Shown here in pieces: positions 37,789-42,811 of a stretch of DNA of 42,811 nt. The stretch spans positions 1-42,811 of the forward strand of contig JAYMTA010000093.1 in assembly GCA_036897625.1 (NCBI GenBank), given 5' to 3'. This DNA comes from Pelargonium cotyledonis (lineage: Eukaryota; Streptophyta; Magnoliopsida; Geraniales; Geraniaceae). The translations under genes and the position numbers were made by a program. Numbering within the stretch: position 1 is the first letter of the stretch; each line of letters opens with the position of its first letter. Under the pieces are notes generated by a model. The model was not told the origin of the DNA. It worked only from the letters and a program-made list of their open reading frames with translations, and ran no database searches.

Positions 37789-40260
37789 ATCCGGGTGACC
37801 CAAAAAAAACACAAACCCAAGAAAGGAAACAGATAAATCAGCAGACCAGAGCCTTCAACAAATCCAGAGGAACGAAAATAAAGGCTGTTATTATATTTCT
37901 GCAACAAAATGAGAATTTTTTTTTGCTTTTTAACTCCTGAAACGAAGCAGAAACAGAACCCAACTCATCAAACTTCAAACCCTCCTAATATTTTTTAGAA
38001 ATAGTAAATAAAATAATAATAAAGTAATGTAAGAAGAGGACTCTTGCCTCCGGAAGAAACAGCCAATTTATAGATTTTATTTTTATTACTTATTTAATTT
38101 TTCCAATAATTAAAGTTGGTCGCTCACAATTTTCTAATTTCTTACCATGATACAAGTCAGAGCAGACTCTCGACCAATCAAAACTAATTTCCCTGTAAAA
38201 TAAATTTCCTTTTCCAAACCAAACTGGAGAGAAGTTGGTGCCACGTGGACTGACACCGCCGATGCAACAGGCTCTACAATCTACGCGGGCCCATGAATCG
38301 GTATATAATCTGACAATACAAAGATATTGGAGACTAAAATTAAAAAATGAAACATATTTTTATGTTTTAATAAAAATGTACTCGTGTTAAAATTAGAATG
38401 AGTGTGCTAAACTTAATGATAAAGTAGTTTTGAATGTTCTAATTTATCTGTAAATGCGGTGGATAATCAATACATAACAAATGGATAAAAAAACAAATTT
38501 ATTTATATGCTAATTTTGGGAGTTTTTTTTTTCTTTTGTAATGAAAAAAAATATTCAAATTTCGGATCATAGCGAAAAGTTATTTAGAGTAACTTGTAAA
38601 CTTCGATCAGACACAAAATTAAAAGTTCTAACAAATTCAAGCTGAGTTGATTTTTTAACCGCTCTTTTTTTCAATTTTTTTAATAATATTATGGTTGTGG
38701 ACAAATTTCAATTATACTATGTAGACCCAATTTATTTGATTGAATTTGATTGCTTACATGGGGACAAACTTATACAATATATTGTTGGATTTTTCTTGTC
38801 CACGAGTTAGAGTAAGGAAATGATGTACCATGATTTTTAGGTGTTTCAATGTAGGGTCCAAAAAGTTTAGATGCTCCTAGAAAGAACATGATGCTGAGCC
38901 TAATTTTTTGCATGCATATAGTAAAACGCATTGGTAATGAGAAAGATCATCGCAATTTTTAAGAGTTTCTAACATAATGGAAAATTGAGAAATTTAAGGT
39001 GTGTCATGTTCCTTTTCTCAAACTTTTTTTACCCTAATCGGCTTATTAGGGAGTGTTGTAGTAAGGAGTACTTTCACGTTGAGCTTGTTTGTAGAAGTTG
39101 ACGATGTTTTTTTACGTAGAGATGGTGGCAAAAGGGTTTGTACATTCACATGGGTTATGTGGAAGACCATAAATTTCTAGGGTTAGGGCATATAACAATC
39201 TTACTGTATTGTCATAATATGAGGGTGGATGGAGGCTAGATCGACGTGGCCACATGGGGTCATAATGTTGTAGCGAGGTTGGTATGAGCTCAGCTAAGTT
39301 TGAGAGTAAGGAAAGTGCATCAGACCGTGGGTTGGAAGCGCCAATATGGGGAGAGATTGAAAATCAAATAGTATGGTTCGTTGTTTCCTTGTTCAATATA
39401 GCTCAGGTGGCGAGAAAAGGGTCTGTCATAGACGATTGAAAAGTAATTGTGGTGGAAGTTTTGGTAATTCGAATGTTAAGCCTTCTATTGGGTCAAGAAG
39501 AGAGGGTATGACAAAAAATTATTATAAAATCAAACGCTCTCATTGCAATCCAAGTTTTACAAGATGTTAGTTCTTTCCATCTTTTTATTTATTTATTTGA
39601 ACTCATTCGACTTAATTTATATATTTAAAACTTCTTTTAGCTAGAAGGTTTATGAAACGGGTGATCTATGCTCTCGTTGAATTCCCAACTACCAACTGTA
39701 GTCGGTAGTATCCTTATCCATTCCATTTTAATCATGTTAAATTATTAATCTAAAGTTTGAATACTCTCACGCGCCTCTTTGAAAGGTGAGAATCACGTTT
39801 AAATCATGCACTCTAAATAAATAAGCTAATTATTGTTTCACCAAATTGTCTGGCCGAATAGTGAAATGATTTAAAGGTTGTACAATTGGGTTTTGAGTTG
39901 GTGGTTTCTTCTCATTTGGCCATCCATTTTTTATTTTAACATAGGCTTCAATTAATGTGAGATTAAGTAGTTTTAAATCCTAAATTTAAGTAAAATATTG
40001 TTACTCAATTTTGTCTACTATGTAACACATTTTGATAATATTTATATACTATGCTTAAATTCAATCATGTAACAATATACCATCAAAGCTTGATAAATAC
40101 TAAAGCTTCATACTAATGGCTAAAATTAGTTTATTATTATCTTTACTCACATAACGCTTAGAAAATAAATTTCGAGTTAAAAATAGATCATAACGTATTA
40201 TTTTCAACCAATCATGTTTCATTTCTAATAAAATTTTGCAACTAATTAATATTAATATTA
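37789..40260. other. Lipase upstream region, then gene-poor AT-rich DNA
   Basis: The lipase promoter should lie in the first few hundred bases. A CCACGTGG G-box (palindromic) is at 38242-38249, and GCGGGCCCATG near 38285. Beyond 38300 the DNA is AT-rich, with a less AT-rich stretch at about 39100-39500 that may be an old element but matched nothing I know. Confidence 0.4.
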
Positions 40261-40500
40261 CTCTCTCTATCATAAAATAATGCGGCATATATGTTTATAT
40301 TACTCTCTCCATCATAAAATAATGCGGCACATATGTTTTATTTGTATTTTTGTTTTAAAATAAGTGCATTTTTTCAATAATTTAGTTATGCATGAATTTT
40401 ATTAATGTCTTTATATTAATTAGATTATATTATTAACTCTTAATAAGTTCGCAATTATACATCTAGTTTTTTTTTTTCAAAATAAAACATTTATCGTAAA
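40261..40500. mobile_element. MITE-like element with a duplicated left end
   Basis: The phrase CTCTCTCYATCATAAAATAATGCGGCA appears at 40261 and 40303 in tandem (42-bp period), each after TA, followed by AT-rich DNA with TTTTAAAATAAGTGCA. It resembles a mariner-type MITE end, but I could not define a matching right end. Confidence 0.4.
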
Positions 40501-41667
40501 AGTGAGATAATAGTAGTCAGGATGTGGTAAACAACTTAAATATACCAACCGCAAATTTGCGGACGTACTTAGGAACTTCATGATTTAGACCGGAAAAAAA
40601 TTCATATTCAACCAACCATTTTGCCATTAGTGCTTACTTTGTTTTTAGTGAGCATATATATAGTTAATTAAGGTTATTGCTTGAATTTTCTGATACTCCT
40701 ATGGTAAAGATATGTTACAATACATAGAAAGCAATAGAATATTGTCGATACATATAAAACTTATATTTGCCTAGATCCTATCCATGGCCCATGCGATTTA
40801 ATTTGTACGATACGATCACCACGTACAATTAGTTCTTGTATTTTCAAATGATAATAAAATGTCATACCGTGAGTTAACAAAACTATGAAAACACACATAT
40901 CTTGCCGAAAACTTCATAGGTATAATCATAAAATTTTGAAATGAAAATTGGATTATTATTAAGAGAAAGGTTGGGATTAGCCCATATTTTATTATGATAA
41001 TTTATGAATAAAAGTTCACTCATTTTATGAACTTCCTTTCTATTCATTGTTGGACGGTATTAACAATGACAAACACACATAAAAAAATATGATGGATAAG
41101 ATGAAATTCTCAATGTTCAATTTGCTATGTGTGAAAAGGTTTGATTTTCAATTTAGTACACAATTTAAGTCAACTAGACAAATTCAGCAAGTTTGTTACA
41201 CGACTTTTAGTGTTCTTTTTCTTTATAAAACATGCATTGAAATATAAATAATTAATAGGTTGTAGTACAACAAAAATTGAAAAATAGAACAAGAACAAAA
41301 TTTCATACAAACTATATAAAGAACACGTCATCAAACACAACACATTTCTTATATTATACTTTTTAACAACAGATCTTTCTTCTTCGTTCACGAAAACTAC
41401 AGTTTTTTCTATTTCCGTAATTAAGAAAGAGTCATATACATATTTGCATTTTACAAACTTATCAATTACAAATTGTTTTTATGTTCGAAAACACGTCTAG
41501 TTTTGCTAAAGTAGACATTATACTTTTTTTTTAAAAAAAAATAGACACGATAATTTAACACGTACCAAATTGAATAAAAATAAAGATATATGTGTGTGTA
41601 TAGAGTGCACGAAAGCCTATGCTAGAAGGTTCTGGAAGTGAAACAGTTTCTTTAAGTATTTGAATTA
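40501..41667. other. AT-rich intergenic, nothing recognised
   Basis: No gene, RNA or clear repeat was recognised. A short TGTGTGTGTA run is present near 41590. Confidence 0.4.
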
Positions 41668-41903
41668 TTTCCTCTATTTTAAAATGAGTGTCTTGTTTCT
41701 CTAATTTTTTTTTGTCTCAAAATGAGTGTCTTATTTATATTTTTATGTTATTATATTAGTGTTCTTTCCATATTACCCTTATCACTTATGCACATGGGTG
41801 CACATAGGAAAATTGAGGGTTATATTGGAAACACAGTAAACTATCTTGTAATTCTTAATTTTTGCAAAAAATGGAAACAAAACACTCATTTTGGAACGGA
41901 GAG
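41668..41903. mobile_element. Stowaway-like MITE, copy B
   Basis: It belongs to the same family as 32937-33189: TA on both sides, inverted ends with AAAATGAGTG (right end inverted CTCTCCGTTCCAAAATGAGTG), and the shared interior CATATTACCCTTATCACTTATG. The AAAATGAGTGTCTT word also repeats inside the left end, as in the other copies. Confidence 0.8.
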
Positions 41904-42361
41904 TACATAATTTTCCAGTTTGGTAGGAGTGGCTCTGCTTTTTTGTTGTGTTTATTACTCTATTCCCATTCATAATGACATTGTGTTTTTTATAATTACC
42001 AGTCTATAAACTATTGTGAGGATTTAAAGATTCAAATCATACCATATCCATAAATATTTAGTTTATCGAAACAGATGAAGAATAATTAAACTAAACTTCT
42101 TCTTTCTTCTTTTGTAAAGACCGAAATAGAAATGATATCAAATACATCCTTAGTACGACAATGTGATGACTGTCTAGGATGTTTTTTGTCAATTGTTAAA
42201 CTTATATGGAGAAAAATACACTTCATACAGGTGAGTAAAGAATAAAGAGATGAACTATATTACAAACAATTCAATCATTTTATGACCGTATATGATTGAA
42301 TGTACTACAATATAGGTTAATTTTAACATATGTGATTAATAAACACTGCTAGTATTGTATA

Positions 42362-42557
42362 CTCACTTCGTCCCAAAATGAATGTCATGTTTGTCTAAAT
42401 TTTTGTTTCAAAATAAGTGTCATGTTTCTAGTTTTAGGTTATTATATTATTATTTTTTCCATATTACCCTTATCACTTATGCATATGGACAAATCTACAC
42501 ATGAGGTGTAGGTGGAAAAGTGAGGGTAATATTGAAAACACACTAAATTATCTGGCA
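42362..42557. mobile_element. Stowaway-like MITE, copy C, interrupted by a LINE end
   Basis: The left end CTCACTTCGTCCCAAAATGAATG follows TA, and the interior matches copies A and B through GAGGGTAATATTGAAAACAC. The match stops at about 42557, where a T run and foreign sequence begin, so the right end is displaced beyond the window or lost. Confidence 0.75.
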
Positions 42558-42811
42558 TTTTTTTTTATCAGCAAACAAAGTACTCTTTTATTAAAACAGA
42601 GAAGGAAAAGAGTACAAGGTGAAAGGAGGCATAAAAGCCTTAAAAGGAGGAAAAGTCAACAAAAGACTTTTGGGGTTCCCAAACAATTCGGGAATCAAAA
42701 ACATTAAATGAAAAAAGCGCGAAACCCTAACAAACAAAATGAAAGGGCGTCTTTGGTGTGACCAGCCGGGGAGGCGACGGCGCAAGCGGTCGTGACCTAC
42801 CGAGGCGGGCT
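42558..42811 (-). mobile_element. LINE-like 3' end with poly(A), inserted in MITE copy C
   Basis: Read on the minus strand, the sequence comes in from the window edge, passes AATAAAAGAGTAC and GTTTGCTGAT, and ends in a run of nine A (42566-42558). This is how the 3' end of a plant LINE looks. The body continues outside the window, so the coding part cannot be judged. A SINE or processed transcript is possible. Confidence 0.6.

Noticed and set aside
37789-37812. Longer N-terminus for the lipase
   Set aside because: The extra eight codons begin with GTG; the ATG at 37788 gives MVIRWW, which fits the family.
30241-42811. CRISPR-like or prokaryotic repeat arrays
   Set aside because: Repeats here are transposon ends, microsatellites or irregular AT-rich words; there are no regular repeats with unique spacers, and the DNA is plant nuclear.

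Overview
The window is nuclear DNA of a eudicot plant. It has AT-rich intergenic DNA, many-exon genes with short GT-AG introns, plant-only families (SIAMESE-related, LysM receptor kinase, TAA1-type aminotransferase), TGGGCC/T promoter motifs and decayed plant transposons. Gene content suggests a rosid, possibly Rosaceae; that last step is inference and weak. Exons were joined by hand, using reading frame, splice consensus and remembered family sequences.

Layout, left to right: a truncated minus-strand gene start (1-105); a SIAMESE-related CDK inhibitor (2495-2872, minus); a wrecked glutamate:glyoxylate aminotransferase (about 3757-5589, minus); a class II PRPP synthase of PRS3 type (7620-10999, plus); the meiotic gene PHS1 (11841-15015, plus); a LysM receptor-like kinase (16624-19542, plus); the AP-1 medium subunit (20777-25026, plus, with an apparent one-base frameshift near the start codon); a TAA1/TAR auxin-biosynthesis aminotransferase (26149-29650, minus); a membrane-anchored lipase-like alpha/beta hydrolase (35166-37788, minus); then a gene-poor, transposon-rich flank to 42811.

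The genes do not form a pathway. What links them is ancient gene order. From memory, Arabidopsis carries SMR8, PRS3, PHS1, AP1M2 and a lipase at At1g10690-At1g10740, and GGT1, TAR1 and a lipase paralogue at At1g23310-At1g23330. This window holds members of both sets on one segment, as expected of an ancestral block that Arabidopsis later duplicated and thinned. The LysM kinase is an extra gene in the block, and the GGT member is dead here.

Mobile DNA includes a 1.13-kb Mutator-like element with long inverted termini and a matching 9-bp target duplication (31401-32532), several copies of one Stowaway-like MITE family, a LINE 3' end nested in one of those MITEs, a retroposon poly(A) end between the LysM kinase and AP1M, and a LINE reverse-transcriptase remnant in the last AP1M intron. 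A tandem 88-bp repeat with a perfect 11-bp hairpin stem lies in a TAR intron. I found no convincing wholly new biological system; the most unusual items are the broken genes, the internal exon repeats of PHS1 and the repeats listed in the findings.
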